This document shows positions 36,133 through 43,918 of a stretch of DNA of 64,000 nt, piece after piece. The stretch is from positions 3,348,001 to 3,412,000 of the forward strand of contig OY970200.1 in assembly GCA_963708235.1 (NCBI GenBank). Reading direction: 5' to 3'. The stretch is from G963708235 sp963708235 (GTDB lineage: Bacteria > Actinomycetota > Acidimicrobiia > Spongiisociales > UBA5794). Every line of letters begins with the position of its first letter. Position 1 is the stretch's first letter. Under the pieces are notes generated by a model. That model saw only the letters and a program-made list of their open reading frames with translations. It was not told the DNA's origin and did not search any database. Both the position numbers and the translations under genes were made by a program.

Positions 36133-36138
36133 ATTGTA
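36133..36138 (-). promoter_or_regulatory. Possible -10 box of the ino1-ebo operon
   Basis: TACAAT on the minus strand lies about 97 bases upstream of the ino1 ATG and would leave a leader of roughly 90 nt. The -35 is weak. An AGGAC/GTCCT inverted repeat with a 4-base spacer (36181-36194) lies upstream and could be a regulator site. Confidence 0.3.
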
Positions 36139-36211
36139 GCGGTTGGTGGACAAACCTGCCGTACTTTTGACCAGCGGGCGAGGACTTTGGTCCTATCCAC
36201 CAGTCATGTGG

Positions 36212-36250
36212 CTCTCGGTTGCCGACTCTCGGTTGCCGACTCTCGGTTGT
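36212..36250. repeat. 14-bp tandem repeat (2.8 copies) upstream of ino1
   Basis: CTCTCGGTTGCCGA occurs at 36212 and 36226, with a third partial copy from 36240, in the 217-bp gap between the prenyl synthase stop and ino1. It may be a binding array or simple slippage. Confidence 0.75.
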
Positions 36251-36253
36251 TGG

Positions 36254-37417
36254 TCAGGTGCGGCGCTCCAGAGCGAGGTCGGCGAGGTCGGCAAGCGCCG
36301 CCGCGGCCGGGTCGCCGATCCGGGACAAGGCCTCGAGAGCCGTGGCCCGGCGTTCGTCGAGAAGCTGTACGACGTCGTCCAGTGCTCCGGTTCTCCGCAC
36401 GATTTCGCCGACCTGCTCGACGTCGGCCATGTCGGCGGCCCCGTTGCCGAGCAGCCTGCGGAGGATGGTCTGGTCGGTGGCGTTCGCCCGCTCCAGCGCC
36501 CACACCATGAGCAGGGTGCGTTTGCCTTCCCGCAGGTCGTCGACCGTGCTCTTGCCGGTCAGATCCGGGTCCCCGTAGAGCCCGAGAATGTCATCGCGGA
36601 GTTGGAACGCCACCCCGATGGCGTCGCCGTATGCGGCGAGGACGCCCTCCAGTTCCGGATCGGATTCGCCCAGTGCGGCACCGAGGAGGAGCGGCCTGGT
36701 GACCGTGTACCTCCCCGACTTGAGCAACCCGACACGCAATGCGTCCTGCTCGTCGGCGTCTCGCCCGGTGTGCCAGAGTTCGAGGTACTGACCGGCGATC
36801 ACCTCGGTGCGGAGATCGACGAAAACCCGACGGGCCCGGGACATGGCCTCGGCGGGCAATCCGGCCTCGTCGAAGAGCCGGGCCGCCCACGCCGTGGCGA
36901 GGTCCCCGGCGAGGATGGCCGCCGAGACCCCGAACCAGCCGGCGTCGCCACGGTGGTCGGCGTCCGCATGGGCGGCGGCAAAGGCGATGTGGGCCGCCGG
37001 TGCGCCGCGACGGGTCGGGGAACGGTCCATCACATCGTCCTGGATCAGGGCGAAGGCGTGCACCAACTCGACGGCGGCGGCAGGGGTGAAGACCGCCTCG
37101 TCGTGCTCGGCGCCCGTGGCGCGGTGCCCCCAGTAGACAAAGGCGGGGCGGAGTCGCTTTCCGCCGGCGTCGACCAGGTCGGCGATGGCGGCGCCGAGAC
37201 GATCCAGCGCCGGGTCGAGCGTGCGGAGTTGATCGACCTGGTCGGCGACGAACCGGGTGAGGCGCTCCTCCACGGCGGCACCGATCGAACCTGTCGCCGT
37301 CGACCCGAATCCCCGCCCGGAGGAGAAGGCACCATCATCTGCCGTCGCATCCACCAGCGGTCGCACCGGCCGGTTGCCGGTGGGAAGCGTCGGTCCATCC
37401 GATGGAGTCGGCGTCAT
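36254..37417 (-). CDS. Polyprenyl (geranylgeranyl-type) diphosphate synthase
   Basis: A 387-residue trans-isoprenyl diphosphate synthase with a low-complexity N-terminus of about 45 residues. The first Asp-rich motif is DDVMD (127-131) and the second DDILG (275-279) within FQLRDDILGLYGDPDLTGKS. GGKRLRPAFVYWG, which binds the homoallylic substrate, is at 85-97. Bulky residues just before the first motif (HAFALIQ) limit chain length; short-chain C15-C20 products are the best guess. It lies on the same strand 217 bp upstream of ino1 and the UbiA gene, so it could provide the prenyl donor for them. Carotenoid or quinone supply is an alternative role. Confidence 0.88.
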   Translation of the reverse strand: MTPTPSDGPTLPTGNRPVRPLVDATADDGAFSSGRGFGSTATGSIGAAVEERLTRFVADQVDQLRTLDPALDRLGAAIADLVDAGGKRLRPAFVYWGHRATGAEHDEAVFTPAAAVELVHAFALIQDDVMDRSPTRRGAPAAHIAFAAAHADADHRGDAGWFGVSAAILAGDLATAWAARLFDEAGLPAEAMSRARRVFVDLRTEVIAGQYLELWHTGRDADEQDALRVGLLKSGRYTVTRPLLLGAALGESDPELEGVLAAYGDAIGVAFQLRDDILGLYGDPDLTGKSTVDDLREGKRTLLMVWALERANATDQTILRRLLGNGAADMADVEQVGEIVRRTGALDDVVQLLDERRATALEALSRIGDPAAAALADLADLALERRT

Positions 37418-37639
37418 CAGCAGCGCATTCGATGGTTGGGGGGTGCCGTCACCGTACCACCGGGTCCCGGTTGATCACCCAGGAAACCGGCCTCGTCGGG
37501 CTGGAATGACGCCGCAACGGCGGCCACGTGTCGGTTTGACCTACCCGGTGGGTACGATGGCTCACCGGAGAGACATCGGATTCGAACGCTGCCGCCACGT
37601 CCGCCTGACGTGTGCTGCGGTCGGGATTGGCAGGTCCAC

Positions 37640-38650
37640 ATGATCGAACGTTCAGCCGGAACCGGCACCACTGGCGCAGCTACCGCCATGGCGCCTGCCG
37701 CACTCGGCGCCGACCTCGAGAAGCACCGGATCGAGCTGACCGCATACTGCTATCGGATGCTCGGTTCGATCTTCGAGGCCGAGGACGCCGCCCAGGAGAC
37801 CATGATCCGCGCCTGGCGGGGGCTCGACCGTTTCGAGGGTCGCTCTTCGCTGCGTTCCTGGATGTATCGGATCGCCACCAACGTCTGTTTCGATGCGCTC
37901 AAGGGGCGTCAGCGCCGCGCCACACCGATCGATCTGGGTCCCGCATCGACCACCGCCATGCCGCTTGCTCCGCCGCTCGCCGAGAGCACATGGGTCGAGC
38001 CCGCCCCGGACAGCCGCATCCTCCCCGAGCGCAGCGACCCCGCCGATGTCGCAGTGTCCCGGGACTCGGTACGGCTGGCCTTCATCGCCGCCCTCCAGCA
38101 TCTCCCTCCGCGCCAGCGGGCCGTGCTCATCCTGCGCGACGTGCTGAGGTGGCAGGCCAAGGAGGTCGCCGAACTGCTCGACACCACGGTGGCCTCGGTC
38201 AACAGCGCCCTGCAACGTGCCCATGCCGCATTCGCCGATGGCGAACCCGACCTCGAGCCTCCCCACCAGATGGACGCCGAACACAAGGCGTTGCTGTCGC
38301 GCTACGTCGAGGCCTTCGAGCGCTACGACATCGACGCCCTGGTCAAGCTGCTCCACGAGGACGCCACCCAGACCATGCCCCCCTACCCGATGTGGCTCCA
38401 GGGCGCCGACGAGGTCGGCCGTTGGATGTTGGGACCGGGCGCCGGATGCGAGGGGTCCCGTCTCCTTCCCGTCAACGCCAACGGGGTGCAGGGCTTCGCC
38501 CAGTACCGCCGGTCACCCGACGGCGGCCACGAACCCTGGGCGATCCAGGTCCACCACGTCGAGAACGGCCGCTTCGCCGCCCTCAACTTCTACCTCGACA
38601 CCGCCCGCCTGTTCCCTCTCTTCGGTCTCCCGCCCCGGCTGGATCCGTAA
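37640..38650 (+). CDS. ECF sigma factor with C-terminal SnoaL-like domain (SigG/ECF41-56 type)
   Basis: A 336-residue sigma factor. Region 2 (IELTAYCYRMLGSIFEAEDA, then SSLRSWMYRIATNVCFDALK) and region 4 (LPPRQRAVLILRDVLRWQAK, then TTVASVNSALQRAHAAF) are clear. The last 110 residues form a SnoaL/NTF2-like fold (YVEAFERYDIDALVKLLHED, then WLQGADEVGRWMLGPGAGCE) that in related ECF groups binds core sigma regions and modulates activity in place of an anti-sigma factor. The ATG at 37640 is used. A TACCC/GGGTA inverted repeat at 37542-37554 lies in the 222-bp divergent spacer shared with the prenyl synthase gene. Confidence 0.87.
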   Translation: MIERSAGTGTTGAATAMAPAALGADLEKHRIELTAYCYRMLGSIFEAEDAAQETMIRAWRGLDRFEGRSSLRSWMYRIATNVCFDALKGRQRRATPIDLGPASTTAMPLAPPLAESTWVEPAPDSRILPERSDPADVAVSRDSVRLAFIAALQHLPPRQRAVLILRDVLRWQAKEVAELLDTTVASVNSALQRAHAAFADGEPDLEPPHQMDAEHKALLSRYVEAFERYDIDALVKLLHEDATQTMPPYPMWLQGADEVGRWMLGPGAGCEGSRLLPVNANGVQGFAQYRRSPDGGHEPWAIQVHHVENGRFAALNFYLDTARLFPLFGLPPRLDP

Positions 38651-38698
38651 CGGTCGCCCGTGGGGACCACCGGGGGGAGCGAGCCGGGCCGGTTCAGC

Positions 38699-40426
38699 TC
38701 AGGGTCGTGCCAGTTCGAGACGCTTCTCGAGCACTTCGAGTTCGGCAGCCGACAGCCCGACGCCGCCGACGACCGTTCCGGATGAGGTCATGGCACGCCG
38801 CAGAAACGCCGCCATCTGAGCACGGGTGACCGGGTCGTTCGGGCAGTAGCGATCGTTGGCGGGCGGATTGCAGCCGCGGGTCACGCGGGCCGTACCGAGC
38901 CGGTTGATGTTCCGTTCGTGGACCGAGCCGTTATCATCGATGAACAGATCGGAACTTCCGCCGGCGGTGAAGCCGAATGCCTCAGCCAGGATCGTTGCCA
39001 TCGCCCCGCGGTTGAGACGCTGGTTCGGGCAGTAGTGGGTGTTGGCGGGCGGGTTGCACCCACGGACGATGCCGGCACGGGCCAGGCTGTTGATGTCGGC
39101 TTCGAACACCGACCCGTTGTCATCATCGAAGTAGTCCTTGGCGGTGGGCGGGAGACCGAGGGTCCGGGCGATGAATGCCGCCATCTGCCCACGGCTCACC
39201 GAGTCATCCGGACAGAAGAGAAAATTGACCGGGGGGTTGCAGCCCTGCGTGATCCCCTGACCGCCGATCCAGCGGATATCGTCCGAGAACAGGTGCCCGG
39301 CCGGAACGTCCGAGAACGTCGGGAGCACATTGACCGACACGGTCGCCGGCTTGGAAAGATCGAACCCGTCGGACGCCCGGTAGGTGAAGGTGTCGGGACC
39401 GAAGGAGAACCTCTCCGACCGGTACACGAACGAACCGTTGTCCTTCAGGCTGAACGCCGCCGAGCGCTGCGGCAACCGTTCGACGACCGCCGTGAGCGGG
39501 GAACCCTCCGGATCACGATCATTACGCAACACCCCGGGTGGCGCCACCGTGAGCACCTTCCCCTGGTCGACCACGAAGCCGTCCGGCTGCGCTTCGGGCG
39601 CCGCTTCGGTCGGCCGGAGACGAACCTCGCGGGCGGTGTATTGCTCGTTGCCCTCCTGGTCGTAGACGATAACCTCGACGAAGGCGGGCCCCCTGACGAA
39701 GTTGCCGAAGTCGTTGAAGACGGTGACCGACCACGGTGTCGACCCGGAACAGGCGATGTCGTCGGCGACGACGAACCCGAGGGAGACATCCTCCGGGCTC
39801 TCCTGGATGAGGAGACCGAAGACCGAGAGCGACCGGGGCTGGGCACAGTTGACCGTTCCGGAGATGTCGGCGATGCCGGCGGACTCCGTCACGGAACCGA
39901 ACCGGTCAACGGCGACACCGAGCGCAACCGGTGCCGGCGGGATCGGCATGTGGAACCGGAGCGAACCACCTGGCCCACTGTCGTAGGCCCCGACCATGAT
40001 GAAGTACTCGACGCCGGCCTCGGCGTCCCAGCGGACCCGCGACTCCACCGTGCCGGGATTGGCGTCGTCGTTGCAGGCGATCTCCTCGAGGGCGGCGTGC
40101 GAGGGCCCCGTGTAGACCGACAATGTCGTGTCGTAGTTGCTGCCGAGAGTGTTGGCTTCGGCGCGCATGTCCGTATCAGGAGTGAACGTGAACCACACCG
40201 TCGGCCCGCTTCCCCAACAGAAGTCGGGATCGTTCGGCTCGGTGGTGGCGTCCGATGCGTCGAGGAGCACCGGGCCAAAAGGGACGACACCGACATCGGT
40301 GGCGTCGGCGAAATTGTCATTCGGAGGCGGGACGAACACCGCTCCGGTCGCAGGCGCAACCAGCACCAGTGACGACACTGCCACGACGAGACAAAGGAAC
40401 AATCGACGCAGCGAGTCACCAGCCAT
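38699..40426 (-). CDS. Secreted surface protein: PPC-like and cadherin-like domains plus SLH-like modules
   Basis: A 575-residue exported protein. After the signal peptide (LFLCLVVAVSSLVLVAPATG) comes a jelly-roll domain of the PPC-like kind (PNDNFADATDVG, then DTTLSVYTG), a middle beta domain (about 185-290), a cadherin/VCBS-like domain (VDQGKVLTVAPPGVLRNDRD to DTFTYRASDG), and three SLH-like modules (GCNPPVNFLFCP, GCNPPANTHYCP, GCNPPANDRYCP) before a short C-terminal helix. It is probably a wall-bound adhesin or matrix protein; no enzyme motif is seen. The ATG at 40426 is preceded by GGGGGA. It converges with the sigma-factor gene. Confidence 0.85.
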   Translation of the reverse strand: MAGDSLRRLFLCLVVAVSSLVLVAPATGAVFVPPPNDNFADATDVGVVPFGPVLLDASDATTEPNDPDFCWGSGPTVWFTFTPDTDMRAEANTLGSNYDTTLSVYTGPSHAALEEIACNDDANPGTVESRVRWDAEAGVEYFIMVGAYDSGPGGSLRFHMPIPPAPVALGVAVDRFGSVTESAGIADISGTVNCAQPRSLSVFGLLIQESPEDVSLGFVVADDIACSGSTPWSVTVFNDFGNFVRGPAFVEVIVYDQEGNEQYTAREVRLRPTEAAPEAQPDGFVVDQGKVLTVAPPGVLRNDRDPEGSPLTAVVERLPQRSAAFSLKDNGSFVYRSERFSFGPDTFTYRASDGFDLSKPATVSVNVLPTFSDVPAGHLFSDDIRWIGGQGITQGCNPPVNFLFCPDDSVSRGQMAAFIARTLGLPPTAKDYFDDDNGSVFEADINSLARAGIVRGCNPPANTHYCPNQRLNRGAMATILAEAFGFTAGGSSDLFIDDNGSVHERNINRLGTARVTRGCNPPANDRYCPNDPVTRAQMAAFLRRAMTSSGTVVGGVGLSAAELEVLEKRLELARP

Positions 40427-40611
40427 CTTTCCCCCAATTCTGCGGAGTCGCTTTGGCGAGAAGTTAGCACCTGCGTCTGAGAGTGCACCGCCTGTTCGGC
40501 GTTCCCGACGACCACCGCCCAACAATGCCTGGTCTTGCAGGTTGGCGCTAAATGCTGTTTTTGTTGGCATCGTTTCGGTGCCGCCCATCGGGGCCGATCT
40601 CGAGACCCGGG

Positions 40612-41688
40612 CTACTGATCGGGCTCGACCATCGCCGTACCCGTGCTGCGCGTCCACCACAGCCAGGAGACGCCGCCGAGGGGGACGAGGATCAGCCAGC
40701 TGAAGATGCGGTAGATGAGGGCGGCGGCGGCGACACGACCGACCAGACCTCCGGTGCTGCCGACGGCGAGCAGGGTGACGTAGGCGGCTTCGGCGACGCC
40801 GAGACCGCCCGGGGTGATCGGGACCGAGGTGATGAGCTGGACCAGGGCGAATGCGGCGAAGATCGAGACCCAGTCGAGCTGGGACGGGGCGATCCCGACG
40901 GCGCGGACGGACACCAACAGGATGGCGAAGAGACTGGCCTGTTGGGCCAGGGCGGCGACCACGGCAAGGTGGGATCGGGAGCGGATGATGTGGCCGGTCT
41001 GGTTGCGGAAGTTTGCGGCGCGTTGGGCCAGATCCTCGGCGAGGGTGTCGGGTGCGGAGATGCGGAACCAGCGGGCGATGCGGTGGGCGGCCTTGCCGGC
41101 GGCGCCGCCGAGCCGTCGCGCCGTTCCATCGGAACGCAGCAGCAGGAACATCCCGCCCACCAGGGTTCCGAGCACCCCGACGGCGACCATGGCGATGGAT
41201 GCGTCCTGGCCGTCGTTGCGATCGAAGAACACGAGCAGACCGAAGGCGATGATCGGCAGCACCATCTTGGCGGCGGTGCTGTAGAGCAGCCAGAGGATGA
41301 CCGACGAACTGGTCTCGGTGGCCGAGAACCCCCAGCTCCGGTACATGGCGTAGCGCGCCGCCAGGTCGGAGGGGCCGGGGACGACCGTGGCGGCCGCCGC
41401 CGGAGCCAGGAAGCCGGGAACGGCCAGGCGGTACTTCAGCCCCGGGGTCACCCCGACCAGGAGTACCGGTTCCACTGCGACGCGCACCATCGCCGCTGCG
41501 GTGAGCGCCGCCCAGTCCCCGACCGACAGATCATCGAGTGCGTCGACCACGTCGCTCCAGCTGGCGACCCTGGTGAGAAGGAACCACAACAGCACGACGA
41601 CGAGGACCATCCCGGCGACACGCACCACCGGGACGAGGGCCGACCGTTTGGCGGCAGGTTCTGGAGTATCGACGGGGGGTCCTTGCAC
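40612..41688 (-). CDS. Lysylphosphatidylglycerol synthase-transmembrane/flippase-like protein (UPF0104)
   Basis: A 358-residue membrane protein with about eight helices. The hallmark is TSVPITPGGLGVAEAAYVTL near residue 285, and VPGPSDLAARYAMYRSWGFS near residue 105 is the other conserved block. Proteins of this family (YbhN, AglD, the flippase part of MprF) are thought to move lipids or lipid-linked sugars across the membrane. It starts with GTG at 41688 and has a TAGGCT box nine bases before it. It is divergent from an OatA-type acyltransferase; a joint role in envelope modification is possible but unproven. Confidence 0.83.
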   Translation of the reverse strand: MQGPPVDTPEPAAKRSALVPVVRVAGMVLVVVLLWFLLTRVASWSDVVDALDDLSVGDWAALTAAAMVRVAVEPVLLVGVTPGLKYRLAVPGFLAPAAAATVVPGPSDLAARYAMYRSWGFSATETSSSVILWLLYSTAAKMVLPIIAFGLLVFFDRNDGQDASIAMVAVGVLGTLVGGMFLLLRSDGTARRLGGAAGKAAHRIARWFRISAPDTLAEDLAQRAANFRNQTGHIIRSRSHLAVVAALAQQASLFAILLVSVRAVGIAPSQLDWVSIFAAFALVQLITSVPITPGGLGVAEAAYVTLLAVGSTGGLVGRVAAAALIYRIFSWLILVPLGGVSWLWWTRSTGTAMVEPDQ

Positions 41689-41697
41689 GACCGGTCG

Positions 41698-41703
41698 AGC
41701 CTA
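41698..41703 (-). promoter_or_regulatory. -10 box TAGGCT of the flippase-like gene
   Basis: TAGGCT on the minus strand ends nine bases before the GTG start, giving a transcript with two or three leader bases at most. Confidence 0.45.
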
Positions 41704-41831
41704 ACGGGGTAGCGGTATATCGGGCACCATTGCCCGACGACCGCCTTCTGGTCGGGTCCGAGAAGCGAATCGGTCGGTCGGAGACACACCGCCGACCTAC
41801 CGAAAGCTTCCCGGGATTTCGCGGTTTCAGG

Positions 41832-41837
41832 CACAAT
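41832..41837 (+). promoter_or_regulatory. -10 box CACAAT of the acyltransferase gene (leaderless)
   Basis: CACAAT is followed by six bases and the ATG at 41844, which supports this start over the in-frame codon at 41730. Confidence 0.45.
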
Positions 41838-41843
41838 GGGGAC

Positions 41844-43886
41844 ATGACCTCACCGCCGCCGCAGGGCGCCGTCCGCCATTCCCTGCCGTACATGGCCGGG
41901 CTCGACGGCCTGCGCGCCCTTGCCGTCGCCGCCGTGGTGTTCTACCACCTCGAGGTCTCGTGGCTCCCCGGCGGGTTCCTCGGCGTCGACATGTTCTTCG
42001 TGGTCAGCGGGTTCCTCATCACCTCGCTGTTGCTCGCCGACGTGCGCCGGATGGGCCGTTTCGACGTGCGCGACTTCTGGCTGCGCCGGGCACGCCGCCT
42101 CCTTCCGGGGCTCACCGTGGTGGTGGTGGCCGTGGTGCTGTATGTCGCCGCGGTTCACCCCGCCGAGCTGATGGGGTTGCGGGGCGAGGTGCTAGCCGCC
42201 GGAACGTATGTCACCAACTGGGCATTGATCCTCACCGACACCTCCTACTTCGAGGCGTTCTCGCGACCCCCGCTGCTGCGCCACCTGTGGTCGCTGGCGG
42301 TGGAGGAGCAGTTCTACCTGCTGTGGCCGGTCGCCTTCGCCGCCGGATGGGCGCTGATGCGACGCCGGATGCTCAGCGTGGTCTGGCTCGGAGCACTGGC
42401 CTCCGCCATCGCCATGGCCCTGTTGTATGAACCGCTCACCGATCCGTCCCGCGTCTACTTCGGCACCGACACCCGGGCCGTCGGTCTGCTGGTCGGCGTC
42501 GGGCTCGCCTACATCACCACCCCCCGGCAGCTTGCCGAAGCCCGGTCAGGGACGGCGCTGGCACGTCAGGAGCTGGCCGGATGGTGCGGGATGATCGCTC
42601 TCACCGCACTGATGCTGTTCGGCAACGAGTTCTCCCCGGCGATGTACCGCGGTGGGTTCCTGGTCGCCTCTATCGCCACCATGATGGCGATCGCCGGCGC
42701 CGCCGGGCCGACCCGCCTGGCCCGGGTGCTCGGGGTTCCGGTGCTGGTGTGGCTGGGACGTCGCTCCTACGGGATCTATCTCTGGCACTGGCCGGTGTTG
42801 ATGCTGACCCGACCCGAGCTCGACACCACCCTCAGCGGGGGACGGCTGGTCGCCCTGCAGCTCGGGGCCACCCTGGCGTTGGCGGCTCTGAGCTACCGCT
42901 GGGTCGAGCGGCCGATCATCGAGCATGGCTTCGGTGGATGGTTGCGGGGGATGCCACGACCCCGCCGCCGCCCCACCCAGGCGGTGACCCTGGCATGCGG
43001 GATCGGCGTTGCGGTGCTGTTCGTGGTGGCGGTGGTCACCGCACCCGTCCCCACCGAACCGGCCCTGGCCGCCACCTCGGAGAGCACCGTCGCCCGGGTG
43101 GAACCGCCCCATCTGGCCCTCGCCGACCGGCTCGATCCGGAAGTCGACGAACCGATATCCATCGCCCACGTCGATGGGCGACTGGTGACAAGGGTCGCCG
43201 CCGCCACCGACGGCGCCCTGCGTGTCCATATCGCCACACCGGGCGTCCCGCCGACACTCGCGGGGCCGACCGTGCTCGCCCTACCGGACCGTCTCGACGG
43301 CGGGACGCCGGCCACGACCGGTCCCCCGACCGATGCGGTGTCCCCAGGCGACGGGTCCCCGGGCGAGGGCCCGGCGACCGTTGCCGCTCCCGACCGCCAT
43401 CGGCCGCCGGCCGACGATCTCACCGTCACCGCCGTCGGGGATTCGGTGATGCTGGGTGCCGCCGAGGCGCTCGCCGCCTCGCTGGGCCCCACGGCACAGA
43501 TCGACGGTCTCGTCTCGCGGTCGTTCGGCGACGGTGTCTCGGTACTCGCCGCACTCGCCGAAGAAGGGCAACTCGGCGATGTGGTGGTGGTCCACCTCGG
43601 CACCAACGGCCCGATCGACGACGGCCTGGTCGACTCGCTGATGGACGCCACCGCCGACGCCGACCGGGTGCTGGCGGTGACGGTCCGGGTTCCCCGGCGC
43701 TGGGAAGCCCAGGTCAACGACACCCTGGCGGCGGCCACGGAGCGCTGGCCGCGTCTCGAGCTGGTCGACTGGAAGACGGCATCCGACGACCGCCCCAAGC
43801 TGTTCGTCTCCGACGGCGTCCACCTCACCGAAGGCGGCCGCAAGGTCTACGCCGAACTGGTCGCCGAGGCGGTTGCATCCGGCTGA
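41844..43886 (+). CDS. OatA-type acyltransferase-3 with C-terminal SGNH domain
   Basis: A 680-residue membrane protein. The first 370 residues are an acyltransferase-3 domain of ten or more helices with the family signatures GLDGLRALAVAAVVFYHL (catalytic His near the end), GGFLGVDMFFVVSGFLIT, FWLRRARRLLPG and LWSLAVEEQFYLLWPV. After a Pro/Thr-rich linker comes an SGNH esterase-like domain: TAVGDSVMLGAAEAL (Ser), VVVHLGTNGPI (Asn) and SDGVHLTEGGRKVY (Asp-x-x-His). OatA-like enzymes pass acetyl groups across the membrane and place them on peptidoglycan or polysaccharide. Acceptor unknown. Confidence 0.9.
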   Translation: MTSPPPQGAVRHSLPYMAGLDGLRALAVAAVVFYHLEVSWLPGGFLGVDMFFVVSGFLITSLLLADVRRMGRFDVRDFWLRRARRLLPGLTVVVVAVVLYVAAVHPAELMGLRGEVLAAGTYVTNWALILTDTSYFEAFSRPPLLRHLWSLAVEEQFYLLWPVAFAAGWALMRRRMLSVVWLGALASAIAMALLYEPLTDPSRVYFGTDTRAVGLLVGVGLAYITTPRQLAEARSGTALARQELAGWCGMIALTALMLFGNEFSPAMYRGGFLVASIATMMAIAGAAGPTRLARVLGVPVLVWLGRRSYGIYLWHWPVLMLTRPELDTTLSGGRLVALQLGATLALAALSYRWVERPIIEHGFGGWLRGMPRPRRRPTQAVTLACGIGVAVLFVVAVVTAPVPTEPALAATSESTVARVEPPHLALADRLDPEVDEPISIAHVDGRLVTRVAAATDGALRVHIATPGVPPTLAGPTVLALPDRLDGGTPATTGPPTDAVSPGDGSPGEGPATVAAPDRHRPPADDLTVTAVGDSVMLGAAEALAASLGPTAQIDGLVSRSFGDGVSVLAALAEEGQLGDVVVVHLGTNGPIDDGLVDSLMDATADADRVLAVTVRVPRRWEAQVNDTLAAATERWPRLELVDWKTASDDRPKLFVSDGVHLTEGGRKVYAELVAEAVASG

Positions 43887-43918
43887 GCCTCTCGCCGTTG
43901 CGGTTCGAGGCGCCGAGG

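Noticed and set aside
34834..36510. 558-codon plus-strand frame opposite ino1
   Set aside because: Antisense shadow of a well-recognised enzyme.
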